Origin: Sphingomonadaceae bacterium
Lineage (GTDB): Bacteria; Pseudomonadota; Alphaproteobacteria; Sphingomonadales; Sphingomonadaceae
Assembly (NCBI GenBank): GCA_024236195.1
Contig: JACKKZ010000002.1
Location: 372,001-436,000, forward strand
Direction of reading: 5' to 3'
DNA length: 64,000 nt
Numbering within the stretch: position 1 is the first letter of the stretch; each line of letters opens with the position of its first letter. A program made the translations under genes and the position numbers. Below the pieces are notes generated by a model, which worked only from the letters and a program-made list of their open reading frames with translations, did no database searches and was not told where the DNA came from. Below, in pieces: positions 8,612 to 17,944 of this stretch.

Positions 8612-10198
8612 CTAGCCAGACCTTCTGTATTTCGCAACCGCAGCAATAGCGAGAAATAGAATTGCCCAGCCAAGGGACAGCCAGTTACCAAGCCTGGAAA
8701 AGGGCGTGGGCGCGGCAGCTGGCGGGATGATACCGTCCATCCGCTCTGCCCGGTGCATGCCGATATGATCGCGCACCACGCCGCGCGCATCGACGATTGC
8801 ACTGATCCCGGTAGTGGTGGAACGCAGCACTGGCAGCCCTTCCTCGATCGCGCGCATCCGTGCCTGCGCGAGGTGTTGAGGGGGGCCCCAGCTGCCGAAC
8901 CAGCCATCATTGGACGGGTTGAAAATATAGTCCGGGCGCTTGTCCGGATCGACCACCTGCCCGGGGAAGACGATTTCGTAACAGATCTGGATGCCCGCCT
9001 GCCCCCATTGGCCAAGGTCCAGTGTGCGCGGACCGGGGCCGGGAATGAAGTCTATCGTACCCGCCACCAGCCGCGTCGCGCCGAGTGGCTCAAGCAGCCA
9101 GCGCAGGGCAAGGTACTCGCCATAAGGAACGAGGTGCGCCTTGTTATAGCCGGCGATAATCTCGCCCTGTTCGGTTATGGCGGAGACTGCATTATAGGCG
9201 CCCACTGCGCGGTCATTTTCGATTTCAAGGTCAACCGCACCGGTGAGGAGCAAGCTGTCCTCGCCAATCACCTTGCCGATGCGCCCGCGGGCAAAGGCAG
9301 GGTCGCCGCCCGCCGTCATGCGGCTGTAGTAACGCTGCGGATAGCCATCGCGCAGATAGTCAGGAACGCCGGATTCGGGCCACAATACCAGGCGACGCCC
9401 CGCATCCTTGCGCATGCTCAATTGGGCGATACGGGCGAACTGGTCTTCGAATTTAAGCGGGTCGTTGATCTCTTCCTGCCGAATGTCCGGCTGCACCAGC
9501 GTGAAACGCAGCGTGCCTTCGCGCTTTGGCTGGATTGCAGGCGCATGCATAGCCGCAGCCATCACTGCGAGCAGGGCCCCTGCACCAATCCATTGGCGAC
9601 GCAGTGACAAGACCAGCAGCGCGGTTGCAGCGAGCACGACCAGCCCGGACAGGGCAAAGCTGCCCGTCCACGGCAGCAAGCGGGCAATCCCCGGCGTCTG
9701 GAATGGCCCCAGGAAGGCCAGGCCGAGCGGGTCCCAGGCAAAACCGGTAAAGACCCAGCCGCGCAACCATTCGGCAATGATCCAGCTGCCCGCCAGTGCC
9801 AGACCCGCTTGCCCCGGCCCCCGCTTGCTCGCCAGCAACCATGCGCCCAGCGCTGCCAGCGCCGGATAGACGGCAAGATAGAGCGAGAGCAGCGGCACGG
9901 CCACCCAGCCCAAAGCAGTGGGCATTTCCGACTGGTGGGTAAAGGCTGTTGCAATCCAGTTATTGGCGAGGGTGAAATGGGCCACGCCAAACAGCCAGCC
10001 GCGCATCAGCGCTTCGCGCCAGCCGGGTGCCGTATGGACCAGCCATGCCAGACCAGCGAGAGCTGCCAGCGCCAACGGCCACAGCATCAAAGGCGGGAAA
10101 GCGCAGGCGGCGAGCAAGCCGCAAGCCAGCGCAACCATCCGCGGGCGTGTTTCAAGCAGCGTGAACACCCGGATCGGGACAGTCCCTGCCTGTGGCAT
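8612..10198 (-). CDS. lnt: Apolipoprotein N-acyltransferase
   Basis: 528 aa. An N-terminal multi-helix membrane domain (about residues 15-200) is followed by a nitrilase-type domain. The catalytic triad is visible: Glu in VLWPESGVPDYL, Lys in YNKAHLVPYGEY, Cys in QICYEIVFPG. Lnt adds the third acyl chain to outer-membrane lipoproteins at the periplasmic face of the inner membrane. Same strand as metK and 50 bp upstream of it, so they may share a transcript. Confidence 0.97.
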   Translation of the reverse strand: MPQAGTVPIRVFTLLETRPRMVALACGLLAACAFPPLMLWPLALAALAGLAWLVHTAPGWREALMRGWLFGVAHFTLANNWIATAFTHQSEMPTALGWVAVPLLSLYLAVYPALAALGAWLLASKRGPGQAGLALAGSWIIAEWLRGWVFTGFAWDPLGLAFLGPFQTPGIARLLPWTGSFALSGLVVLAATALLVLSLRRQWIGAGALLAVMAAAMHAPAIQPKREGTLRFTLVQPDIRQEEINDPLKFEDQFARIAQLSMRKDAGRRLVLWPESGVPDYLRDGYPQRYYSRMTAGGDPAFARGRIGKVIGEDSLLLTGAVDLEIENDRAVGAYNAVSAITEQGEIIAGYNKAHLVPYGEYLALRWLLEPLGATRLVAGTIDFIPGPGPRTLDLGQWGQAGIQICYEIVFPGQVVDPDKRPDYIFNPSNDGWFGSWGPPQHLAQARMRAIEEGLPVLRSTTTGISAIVDARGVVRDHIGMHRAERMDGIIPPAAAPTPFSRLGNWLSLGWAILFLAIAAVAKYRRSG

Positions 10199-10232
10199 TG
10201 CCGCAGCTCCTGCTTGCCGCCGCTTGTCCGGT

Positions 10233-10901
10233 TCAGCCTGCTACGCTGACCGGCTCATCACCATCGCTGGCGGCCGCTTTGCGGCGGCGGCGCGGTGCGG
10301 GCTTGGCAGGGGCATCTTCATCCCCCGAATCCGCGCCAATCGCTGGCGGCAGGATCGACGCATCAATCCCTTCTCCATCCTCAGCCGCAGCCTTCTTGCG
10401 CGTGCTGGCGCGTGGCTTGCGCGCGGGGCGCTTTTCTTCGCGCGGCGGGTTGTCGCGAGTGAAGGGGTTGTCTTCCGGCTCGTAGGCATTGTCATCGCCA
10501 TTGTCGCCAGACGCGCTTTCCTGGTCCCGGCCAATGTCGTCCCGGTCGCGGCGATTATTGCGGCGCTGGCGCGGCTGGCGCTCTTCGCGGCCATCCTCGT
10601 CATCGACATCATCATCGTCGCGCGAATCCCCGCGTTCGTCCTGCCGCTTGGCGCGCTGTTCATCCTGCCGCGCCTTGTTATCTGCGATCACGCGGAAATA
10701 ATGGTCCGCGAATTGCAGGTAATATTCCATCTGCACACGGTCGCCATTATGCTGGGCGTCCTGCGCGAGCTTCTTGTATTTATCGAGCAGCTGCGGGGCA
10801 TTGCCCCGCGCGCGACTGTCAATCCGGTTACCCTGGTTGGGGCCGCCCTGCGAACGGTTGTTGTTGCGTCCGCGACGGCGATTATTGCGATTGTTATTCA
10901 A
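10233..10901 (-). CDS. DUF4167 protein, basic N-terminus and charged tail
   Basis: 222 aa from a TTG start at 10901. The N-terminus is an Asn/Arg-rich stretch (NNNRNNRRRGRNNNR), then the conserved core LLDKYKKLAQDAQHNGDRVQMEYYLQFADHY of DUF4167, then a long low-complexity acidic/basic tail rich in D, R and K. Start choice: GGAAGAGGG lies about 8 nt before TTG 10901; an upstream ATG at 11039 would add 46 residues not like the family. Function unknown; the basic regions suggest nucleic-acid contact. Known family context is alphaproteobacteria-specific, near prfA-prmC, as here. Confidence 0.85.
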   Translation of the reverse strand: MNNNRNNRRRGRNNNRSQGGPNQGNRIDSRARGNAPQLLDKYKKLAQDAQHNGDRVQMEYYLQFADHYFRVIADNKARQDEQRAKRQDERGDSRDDDDVDDEDGREERQPRQRRNNRRDRDDIGRDQESASGDNGDDNAYEPEDNPFTRDNPPREEKRPARKPRASTRKKAAAEDGEGIDASILPPAIGADSGDEDAPAKPAPRRRRKAAASDGDEPVSVAG

Positions 10902-11128
10902 GAGAAGTGTGCCCTCTTCCGTTGCCGCAAGCGATCCCAAAACAGCGCGGCATACTCGCATGGCTCCAGCGCACCTGCGGCCTTGCAGGGCTGCATCTGC
11001 CTTCCGGGTTTTGGGACTAGCCAATTGCCCGATCTGCAAATGTTGGAGCTTGGCCGCGCAGGTGGCAATCTGCCTCCACTGCTGGCCTGTTACGAGGGTT
11101 AGCTACCCCGGAAAGCTTTGCCAAGCCT

Positions 11129-11965
11129 TTAATGCGCTTTTTGTAAGATAAGTGCGCGGTCCCGCCCGCCGAGGTCTTGTCGCACCATCACGGCGAAACC
11201 AGCGGCCTCGGCGATGGCAGTAACGGCGGCGGCCTGCTGGTGCCCGATTTCGAGGATGGCGATGCCGCTTTCTGTGAGCAGCTCCGGCAGTTGCGGGATG
11301 AGGATGCGGTAGTCGTCGAGCCCCTCCGGCCCGGAAAAGAGCGCGCTGGCGGGTTCATGCTCGTGGACATCGGGATCGAGTTGGGCATCATCCTCGACAT
11401 AAGGCGGGTTGCACAGGATCAGGTCGAACTGGCCAAGCTGTTCGCTCCACCCTGCATCGGCCCAGCTGGCATGGCGAATGTCAGACCGCGATCCGCAACC
11501 CAGCGCCTGCGCATTCTGGCGCGCGATTTCAACTGCACCCTTACTGGCATCAATGCCAACCCCTGTTAGCTCCGGCCCTTCCAATAGCACGGTCAGCAAA
11601 AGCGCGCCGGAGCCGGTGCCCATATCGAGCACACGCCCTTGGGTGATGCCCGTTTCCAGCGCCGCTTCTACCAGCACCTCGCTATCCCCACGCGGGATCA
11701 GCACGGCAGGTGTCACCCGGAAGCTGTGCCCGTAGAACTCCTGCTCGCCGGTGATGTAGGCAACCGGTTCATGCCCGGCACGGCGCTCGACCAGTGCGGC
11801 AAAACCCTCCGGTTCCGCATCGCGCATATGCCGCAGTAGCAAGTCCGAGCGGGATACGCCCAGCGCATGTGCCATCAGCAATTCGGCATCCAGCCGCGCG
11901 GTGTCGCTGGTGGCGGAGAGGCGTTCCGTGGCGTCGCGCAGGGCGTTGGCGATGGTCTGTGTCAT
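11129..11965 (-). CDS. prmC: Release factor glutamine methyltransferase
   Basis: 278 aa. It methylates the Gln of the GGQ motif in release factors 1 and 2. The SAM-binding motif VLDMGTGSGALLL (near residue 120) and the catalytic NPPY (LILCNPPYVED, near residue 190) are intact. Its start overlaps the prfA stop by 4 bp (ATGA), so the modifying enzyme is coupled to its own substrate RF1. Confidence 0.97.
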   Translation of the reverse strand: MTQTIANALRDATERLSATSDTARLDAELLMAHALGVSRSDLLLRHMRDAEPEGFAALVERRAGHEPVAYITGEQEFYGHSFRVTPAVLIPRGDSEVLVEAALETGITQGRVLDMGTGSGALLLTVLLEGPELTGVGIDASKGAVEIARQNAQALGCGSRSDIRHASWADAGWSEQLGQFDLILCNPPYVEDDAQLDPDVHEHEPASALFSGPEGLDDYRILIPQLPELLTESGIAILEIGHQQAAAVTAIAEAAGFAVMVRQDLGGRDRALILQKAH

Positions 11966-13029
11966 TCCCCCATCGCCGCGAGGCGTTTCGCTTCATCCTC
12001 GGCGATGAGCGCGCTGACCAGTTCGCCCAGCCCCGGCCCGGCGAGGACTTCCTCCAGCTTGTGCAGGGTCAGCCCGATGCGGTGATCGGTCACGCGGCCT
12101 TGCGGGAAATTATAGGTGCGGATGCGTTCGCTGCGGTCGCCGCTGCCGACCATCGCCTTGCGCGCTTCCGCCTCGGCCCCCTGCGCCGCGTCGCGCTGCT
12201 GCTCGTAGAGACGCGCGCGCAGCACCTGCATCGCCTTGTCCTTGTTCTTGTGCTGGCTGCGCCCGTCTTGGCAGGTCACCACCGTGCCGGTCGGCAAGTG
12301 GGTGATGCGCACCGCGCTGTCGGTCGTGTTGACATGCTGCCCACCAGCACCGCTGGCGCGATAGACGTCGATCTTGAGGTCCTTGTCCTCGATATTGACA
12401 TCGACATCGTCGGGTTCAGGCAGCACGGCCACCGTCGCCGCCGAAGTATGGATGCGCCCGCCGCTTTCGGTGACGGGCACGCGCTGCACGCGGTGGACCC
12501 CGCTTTCGAATTTCAGCTTCGCGAACACGCCATTGCCGGTGACATTGGCGACCACTTCCTTGAAGCCGCCCAGGTCATTGGCATTCATGCTGATCGGCTC
12601 GACTTTCCAGCCGTTCTCCGCCGCAAAGCGCTCATACATGCGGTAAAGGTCGGAGGCGAACAAAGCCGCTTCATCGCCGCCGGTCCCGGCGCGGATTTCC
12701 AGCATGGCGGGACGGCTGTCCGCAGCATCGCGCGGCAGCATGGCAATGGCCAGCGCGCGCTCAGCCTCCGGCAGTTTCTCGCGCAATTCGCCGAGTTCTT
12801 CCTCCGCCATCGCCTTCATTTCCGGGTCGGAGAGCATTTCTTCCAGCCCGGCCACTTCCTCGCGCATGGCCTGCACGTCGCGTGCTGCCTTGGCCACCGG
12901 TTCCAGCTCCGCGTAGTCGCGGCTGGCCTGGACGAAGGCATCGCCCTCCAGCTGCCCAGACGCCATCCGCGCTTCAAGCTCGGCGAAGCGATTGGCGATC
13001 TGGGCAAGACGTTCGGCGGGGATGGTCAC
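11962..13029 (-). CDS. prfA: Peptide chain release factor 1
   Basis: 355 aa from a GTG start at 13029. RF1 reads UAA/UAG. It has the PVT tripeptide (RVPVTESGG near residue 195) that fits the PxT stop-codon recognition motif and the GGQ catalytic loop (SGAGGQHVNTTDS). GTG 13029 overlaps the hisS stop (GTGA); a longer GTG start at 13056 would lie inside hisS and is less likely. Middle gene of hisS-prfA-prmC. Confidence 0.97.
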   Translation of the reverse strand: MTIPAERLAQIANRFAELEARMASGQLEGDAFVQASRDYAELEPVAKAARDVQAMREEVAGLEEMLSDPEMKAMAEEELGELREKLPEAERALAIAMLPRDAADSRPAMLEIRAGTGGDEAALFASDLYRMYERFAAENGWKVEPISMNANDLGGFKEVVANVTGNGVFAKLKFESGVHRVQRVPVTESGGRIHTSAATVAVLPEPDDVDVNIEDKDLKIDVYRASGAGGQHVNTTDSAVRITHLPTGTVVTCQDGRSQHKNKDKAMQVLRARLYEQQRDAAQGAEAEARKAMVGSGDRSERIRTYNFPQGRVTDHRIGLTLHKLEEVLAGPGLGELVSALIAEDEAKRLAAMGE

Positions 13030-14300
13030 GTGTAGATGGGCCTTAACTCGTCCCACACCGAGCTGGCCTCGGCAAACCTAGCATACTGATCAACTTGGAG
13101 AGCAAAGGAGTTTGTCTTCAGATCATCGCGCACATCTAGCGAAACAAGCACAGAAGGCTGCGCCTTCTTGGCACGATCATATCGCTTTCGGGGACTACCT
13201 GTTGCAAAAAGCTCGACAGAAAAGCCCCTCCTGCGGAATTCTGTGACCAATTCAATTGCTTCATGCTCACGCGCGCTATTCTCTGCCGCGATAGCAATCT
13301 CGGGAAGGTAGAACGGACAGGAGTCCCCCACCAACATCGCCAGACGCTCGATCCCCGCAGCCCAGCCGACCGCAGGCGTGGGCGCGCCGCCGAGGCTTTC
13401 CATCAAGCCATCATAGCGCCCGCCGCCGAGGATCGTGCTTTGGCTGCCCAACCGCGAGGCGGCTTCGGAACCCTCATCCGGGATAAACTCAAACGCCGTG
13501 TGGCGATAATAATCCAGCCCGCGCACAAGGCTTTCCGCGCGGGTCCATTTCACCCCGGCTGCATCCAGCCCGCTGGTCACGGCATCGAAGAAGGCGCGCG
13601 CATCGTCAGACAGATAGGCATCAATCTTCGGCGCATCAGCGAGAAACTTGCGGTCGCACGGGTCCTTGCTGTCGAGAATGCGCAGCGGGTTCTTCTCCAG
13701 CCGTTCCTGCGAATCCTCGGAGAGCTCACCCTTCACTGCGCGGAAATACTCGACCAGCGCCGCGCGCCAGGCTTCGCGGCTGTCGCCATCGCCCAGCGTG
13801 TTGAGGTGCAGCGTCACGCCCACAATGCCCAGCTCCTTCAGCAACTGGTCGGCCATGGCGAGCAGTTCCACATCCGCCTGCGGTTCAGCCGCGCCGATAA
13901 TCTCCGCGTCGATCTGGTGGAACTGGCGATAACGGCCCTTTTGCGGTCGCTCGTAGCGGAACAGGGGCCCGTGCGTCGCCACCTTCAGCGGCGCGTGCTG
14001 CTGCCAGCCATTGGTGAGGAAGGCGCGCGCGATCCCGGCGGTAAATTCCGGGCGCAAAGTCAGCGATTCTCCGCCGCGATCCTCGAAGGAATACATTTCT
14101 TTCGAGACCACATCGGTCGTCTCGCCAATCGCGCGGCTGAACACTTCGGTCTTTTCAAAGACCGGCATTTCCACCCGGCGGAAGCGATAAAGCTTGCGCA
14201 CGCGCTCGAATGTTTCGACCACGAAAGCGAAAGCCTCGGCATCGGCACCGAAAATATCCTGCGTCCCGCGGATGGCCTGGGGTGTCTTGATCTTGCTCAT
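13026..14300 (-). CDS. hisS: Histidyl-tRNA synthetase
   Basis: 424 aa class II synthetase. N-terminal IRGTQDIFG, motif 2 FRYERPQKGRYRQFHQID, the histidine-specific LVRGLDYYRHTAFEF, and motif 3 AVGWAAGIERLAML are present, with the C-terminal anticodon-binding domain after about residue 330. First gene of the coupled hisS-prfA-prmC run; its promoter must lie in the 155-bp gap to the divergent ppa. Confidence 0.97.
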   Translation of the reverse strand: MSKIKTPQAIRGTQDIFGADAEAFAFVVETFERVRKLYRFRRVEMPVFEKTEVFSRAIGETTDVVSKEMYSFEDRGGESLTLRPEFTAGIARAFLTNGWQQHAPLKVATHGPLFRYERPQKGRYRQFHQIDAEIIGAAEPQADVELLAMADQLLKELGIVGVTLHLNTLGDGDSREAWRAALVEYFRAVKGELSEDSQERLEKNPLRILDSKDPCDRKFLADAPKIDAYLSDDARAFFDAVTSGLDAAGVKWTRAESLVRGLDYYRHTAFEFIPDEGSEAASRLGSQSTILGGGRYDGLMESLGGAPTPAVGWAAGIERLAMLVGDSCPFYLPEIAIAAENSAREHEAIELVTEFRRRGFSVELFATGSPRKRYDRAKKAQPSVLVSLDVRDDLKTNSFALQVDQYARFAEASSVWDELRPIYT

Positions 14301-14455
14301 TACGCGCGCGCTTTAGTCGCCACGCTCGCAAATCTCAACGCTTCACCGCAGCCATGCCGCGCTTTGCTGCAATGCAACAAAAGCACTTGGAAAATGCCGC
14401 CACCCTGCGCTAGGGGCGCGCCAACCCATTTTCCAATTCACGGACACATAATCCC

Positions 14456-14989
14456 ATGCGCATCGACATGATCCCCGTTGGCGACAATCCACCGGAAAGC
14501 CTGAACGTAATCATCGAAGTGCCGACCGGCGGCGAACCGGTTAAATATGAATTCGACAAGGCATCAGGCGCGCTGTTCGTGGACCGCATCCTGCACACGC
14601 CGATGCGCTATCCCGCCAATTACGGCTTCGTCCCGCACACGCTCAGCCCCGATGGCGACCCGCTGGACGCGCTGGTGATCGCGCGCAGCCCCTTCATCGC
14701 CGGCTGCGTGGTGCGCGCCCGCCCGATTGGCGTGCTCAACCTTGAAGACGAACATGGCGGCGACGAAAAGCTGATCTGCGTGCCGGTGGACACCACCTTC
14801 CCCTATTATTCCGATGTCGGCGAAACCAAGGATCTGCCGAGCATCATCTTCCAGCAGATCGAGCACTTCTTCACTCACTACAAGGACCTCGAAGCCGAGA
14901 AATGGGTGCGCGTTGGCGCATGGGGTGATGCCGCAGAAGCGCGCAAGATCGTGATCGAAGCGATCGAGCGTTACGAAGCCAGCAAGTAA
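14456..14989 (+). CDS. ppa: Inorganic pyrophosphatase
   Basis: 177 aa family I soluble pyrophosphatase. KYEFDKASGALFVDR, the signature DGDPLDALV with metal-binding aspartates, and EHFFTHYKDLE are all present. It hydrolyses PPi and pulls biosynthetic reactions forward in the cytosol. Monocistronic by context: divergent from hisS and convergent with pmbA 20 bp downstream. Confidence 0.97.
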   Translation: MRIDMIPVGDNPPESLNVIIEVPTGGEPVKYEFDKASGALFVDRILHTPMRYPANYGFVPHTLSPDGDPLDALVIARSPFIAGCVVRARPIGVLNLEDEHGGDEKLICVPVDTTFPYYSDVGETKDLPSIIFQQIEHFFTHYKDLEAEKWVRVGAWGDAAEARKIVIEAIERYEASK

Positions 14990-15010
14990 GGTTTGGCGGT
15001 CGCGCGCGGG

Positions 15011-16357
15011 CTATTCGCCCGCCACCGTCATCCCGTCCACCCGCAGGCTGGGCGCGTTCATCGCCCGGTGGGTTTCAAGGTCGTCGGCGGGGGTCATGTT
15101 GGCGAACATCGCCAGCAAATTCCCCGCGACGGTGATTTCCGCCATCGGCCCGGCCAGCTCGCCCTTGAGAATGCGATAGCCGGACGCGCCGCGGCTGTAA
15201 TCGCCGGTCACGCCGTTCACGCCGTGACCGATCAGCTCGGTCACCAGCACGCCCTCTGCAATATCGGCAATCAAGGCATCGCGGCTGATGCCGCCAGCCG
15301 CCATGGTGACATTCGATGGCCCGGCTCCCGGTGCGCCGCTGCCGCCGCGCGTGGCATGGCCGGTGGGGGCAATGCCGAGCTGGCGGGCGGAGGACAGGTT
15401 GGTCAGCCAGCCGGTAAGCTTGCGATCCTTGACCAGCGCGCGTGCCGCCACGGGTAAGCCCTCCCCGTCAAAAGGGTGAGAGCGCAGGCCGCGCACGATC
15501 AGCGGGTCTTCGAGAATTTCCAGACCGGCGGGGAACAGCTCTTCCTCCAGCCGGTCGAGCAGGAAACTGGAGCGGCGGGCAATGGCCGTGCCCGACATGG
15601 CCCCGACCAGATGGCCCAGCAATGTGGCTGAGACGCGCTTGTCAAACACCACCGGCATGGGTCCGCTCTTGAGCGAAGCAGGTGCCAGCCGCGCTACCGC
15701 GCGCGTGCCCGCCAGTGCCCCAATTTCTTCCGGTGCAGGCAAATCCTCCTGGTGGCGGGTGCTGCGCCAGGCATAGTCGCGCTGCATCCCGGACCCTTCA
15801 CCGGCAATCACGCTGGCGCTGAGCGAGTGGCTGGTCGCACCATAGCCACCGGCGAAGCCGTTGCTGGTGACCAATGCGGCAACGCTGCGTCCGAAACCGG
15901 CCGAGCCGCCTTCGCTGTTGGTCACCCCCTGCACCGCGCGCGCGGCATCCTCAGCTGCAAGGGCGCGTTCGCGCAACACCTCGGGAGTAGGCTCCAGCGA
16001 ATCTTCAAGGTCCAGCTGAGCCCACGGGCCGCTGGCCAACTGGTCGGGCGTGGCTATCCCGGAATAGGGATCTTCCGGCGCGAGCCGGGCCATGGCGACT
16101 GCACGTTCCGCCAGTTCCGTCATGGCTGCGGGCGAAAAATCACTGGTCTGGATCGAAGCCGAGCGCTGCCCGACAAACACCCGCAGCCCCACTTCCTCGC
16201 TTTCCGAACGTTCGACATCTTCCAGCTTGCCCAGCCGGACACTGACGCTTTCGCTGGACTGCGCGCTGGCAACGGCATCGGCGCTGTCTGCCCCGGCGCG
16301 CCGCGCGGCCTCGATCAGCTGGGCACAGCGATCCTGTGCGGTGGCGGCGTCAATCAT
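15011..16357 (-). CDS. pmbA: TldD/PmbA family metalloprotease, PmbA (TldE)-like
   Basis: 448 aa. Features typical of TldE/PmbA: the early VRLGKLEDVERSESEEVGLRVFVG region and the C-terminal glycine-rich AGGISRDALIADIAEGVLV. In the family PmbA pairs with TldD, and the metal site is in TldD; no tldD lies in this window. Known roles are maturation of microcin B17 and degradation of unfolded small proteins such as CcdA. The native role here is not evident. Confidence 0.93.
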   Translation of the reverse strand: MIDAATAQDRCAQLIEAARRAGADSADAVASAQSSESVSVRLGKLEDVERSESEEVGLRVFVGQRSASIQTSDFSPAAMTELAERAVAMARLAPEDPYSGIATPDQLASGPWAQLDLEDSLEPTPEVLRERALAAEDAARAVQGVTNSEGGSAGFGRSVAALVTSNGFAGGYGATSHSLSASVIAGEGSGMQRDYAWRSTRHQEDLPAPEEIGALAGTRAVARLAPASLKSGPMPVVFDKRVSATLLGHLVGAMSGTAIARRSSFLLDRLEEELFPAGLEILEDPLIVRGLRSHPFDGEGLPVAARALVKDRKLTGWLTNLSSARQLGIAPTGHATRGGSGAPGAGPSNVTMAAGGISRDALIADIAEGVLVTELIGHGVNGVTGDYSRGASGYRILKGELAGPMAEITVAGNLLAMFANMTPADDLETHRAMNAPSLRVDGMTVAGE

Positions 16358-16461
16358 GGGTTTACTCCGGGAAATCCAACAGGACCCGAATTAGGGATGC
16401 AAGCCAGACAGCACAATGGGCGCGGCAAAACTCGCCGCGGTCATGCCGATAGCAGCAGCGA

Positions 16462-16839
16462 TTACATCAGATAGGCAATGCCCTTGAACAGGCCGGTCAG
16501 CAGGAACGGCAAGCCAATCGCCAGCAGCCACAGGCCCAGCTGGTCGCGGCGGAAGGCCCTTTGCCATTCCGGATTGGCGGCTTCTTCATCGCTCAGGAAC
16601 TGCCAGCGCTTTTCAAACCAGCGACAGGCCGGAATGATCGCGCCGACCAGCACCACGAGCGCGAAATAGGGAAGGAGCGAAGAGGCCCCGCCTTTCAGCG
16701 CACCGACCGTCACGAAAATCTGCAGCGCCGTGTAAGCCAGCAAGGCCCAGGCGACATTATCGCTCATCCGGCGGCGCCAATCGAGCCCCCGTCCATGCTG
16801 GCTCTGCAGGCTCCGCTGCTTATGCAGGGTCTTGTTCAT
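16462..16839 (-). CDS. Small three-helix membrane protein
   Basis: 125 aa from ATG 16839, preceded by GGGGAG. Three hydrophobic segments: near residues 29-45, 50-70 and 103-122, separated by a charged stretch (CRWFEKRWQFLSDEEAANPEWQRAFRRDQ). No family recognised with confidence. Downstream of a divergent lptB promoter region and upstream of pmbA on the same strand. The longer ORF start at 16947 has no good ribosome site. Confidence 0.7.
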   Translation of the reverse strand: MNKTLHKQRSLQSQHGRGLDWRRRMSDNVAWALLAYTALQIFVTVGALKGGASSLLPYFALVVLVGAIIPACRWFEKRWQFLSDEEAANPEWQRAFRRDQLGLWLLAIGLPFLLTGLFKGIAYLM

Positions 16840-17025
16840 GCGACCGACTCCCCTTTCCTCTCCGGGGCCCGTTATTTCAAAAGAACTCGGTTCGATCAAG
16901 AGCAGCAAGATTCTTCCAAAAAGCGTCACAAAGCGGGGCAAGCCCAATCGAGTTTATGCACGAATCCTGCCAATCGGGAAATTGCGGGGTTCAAAGCGGC
17001 GCGGGCAATGCTAAAGCTGCCTGTG

Positions 17026-17817
17026 ATGACAACACTGGCTGACACTGAAAGCAAGACTGCCGAACCGTTCGAGACGCATCAAGGGCTCGGCGAACAGGGC
17101 GGTCTGGAAGTAATCTCCATCGCCAAGAGCTATGACAAGCGAGCGGTGCTGACCGACATCTCGCTGCATGTCGCCAAGGGCGAAGTGCTGGGCCTGCTCG
17201 GCCCCAATGGCGCAGGCAAGACGACCTGTTTCTATTCGATCATGGGCCTTGTCCGCCCCGATGCCGGGCGCATCCTGATGGATGGCGAGGATGTGACCAA
17301 GCTGCCCATGTATCGGCGCGCGATACTGGGCCTTGGCTATTTGCCGCAGGAAACCAGCATCTTCCGCGGCATGACCGTGGAACAGAATATCAATTGCGTG
17401 CTCGAACTGGTCGAGCCGGACAAGGAAACCCGCGCGAAAGAGCTGGAGCGGCTGCTGGAGGAATTCCATATCGAGCGGCTGCGCAACTCCCCCGCCATGG
17501 CGCTGTCCGGCGGGGAGCGGCGGCGCTGTGAAATTGCCCGTGCACTGGCGGCCAAGCCGTCGATCATGCTGCTGGACGAGCCCTTTGCCGGGATTGACCC
17601 GCTGTCCATCAGCGATATTCGCGACCTGGTGAAGGACCTGAAGCAACGCGGGATCGGCGTGTTGATCACCGACCACAATGTCCGCGAAACGCTCGATATC
17701 GTGGACCGCGCCTGCATCATCTATGGCGGGCAAGTGCTGTTCTCTGGCTCACCCGAAGCGCTGGTGGCAGACGAGAATGTGCGCAGGCTCTATCTGGGCG
17801 AGGGTTTCACGCTCTGA
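17026..17817 (+). CDS. lptB: LPS export ABC transporter ATP-binding protein
   Basis: 263 aa. Walker A GPNGAGKTTCFYSIMGLV, Q-loop LGYLPQETSIFRGMTVEQNI, signature ALSGGERRRCEIARAL, Walker B IMLLDEPFAGIDPLS and switch His DHNVRET match LptB. It powers LptBFGC, which extracts LPS from the inner membrane. About 30 extra residues precede the usual LptB start. ATG 17008 is an alternative start. lptB next to rpoN is a widely conserved pair. Confidence 0.96.
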   Translation: MTTLADTESKTAEPFETHQGLGEQGGLEVISIAKSYDKRAVLTDISLHVAKGEVLGLLGPNGAGKTTCFYSIMGLVRPDAGRILMDGEDVTKLPMYRRAILGLGYLPQETSIFRGMTVEQNINCVLELVEPDKETRAKELERLLEEFHIERLRNSPAMALSGGERRRCEIARALAAKPSIMLLDEPFAGIDPLSISDIRDLVKDLKQRGIGVLITDHNVRETLDIVDRACIIYGGQVLFSGSPEALVADENVRRLYLGEGFTL

Positions 17818-17840
17818 TGGTGGAACCCGCAGCGCGTGTG

Positions 17841-17916
17841 CTTCGACAGGCTCAGCATGAGCGGATGTGGGAAATATGGCTCGCACCCAAGACCGCTCAG
17901 CCTGAGCTTGTCGAAG
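17841..17916. repeat. REP-like inverted repeat between lptB and rpoN
   Basis: Two 24-bp arms, 17841-17864 and 17893-17916, match as inverted copies at 21 of 24 positions (core CTTCGACA.GCTCAG..TGAGCGG), separated by 28 bp. Palindromes of this type are frequent between genes in sphingomonads. It may fold in the mRNA and protect the lptB 3' end, or attenuate read-through into rpoN. Confidence 0.8.
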
Positions 17917-17944
17917 GCCACGCGCTGAGCTGAGACCCTTTCCG

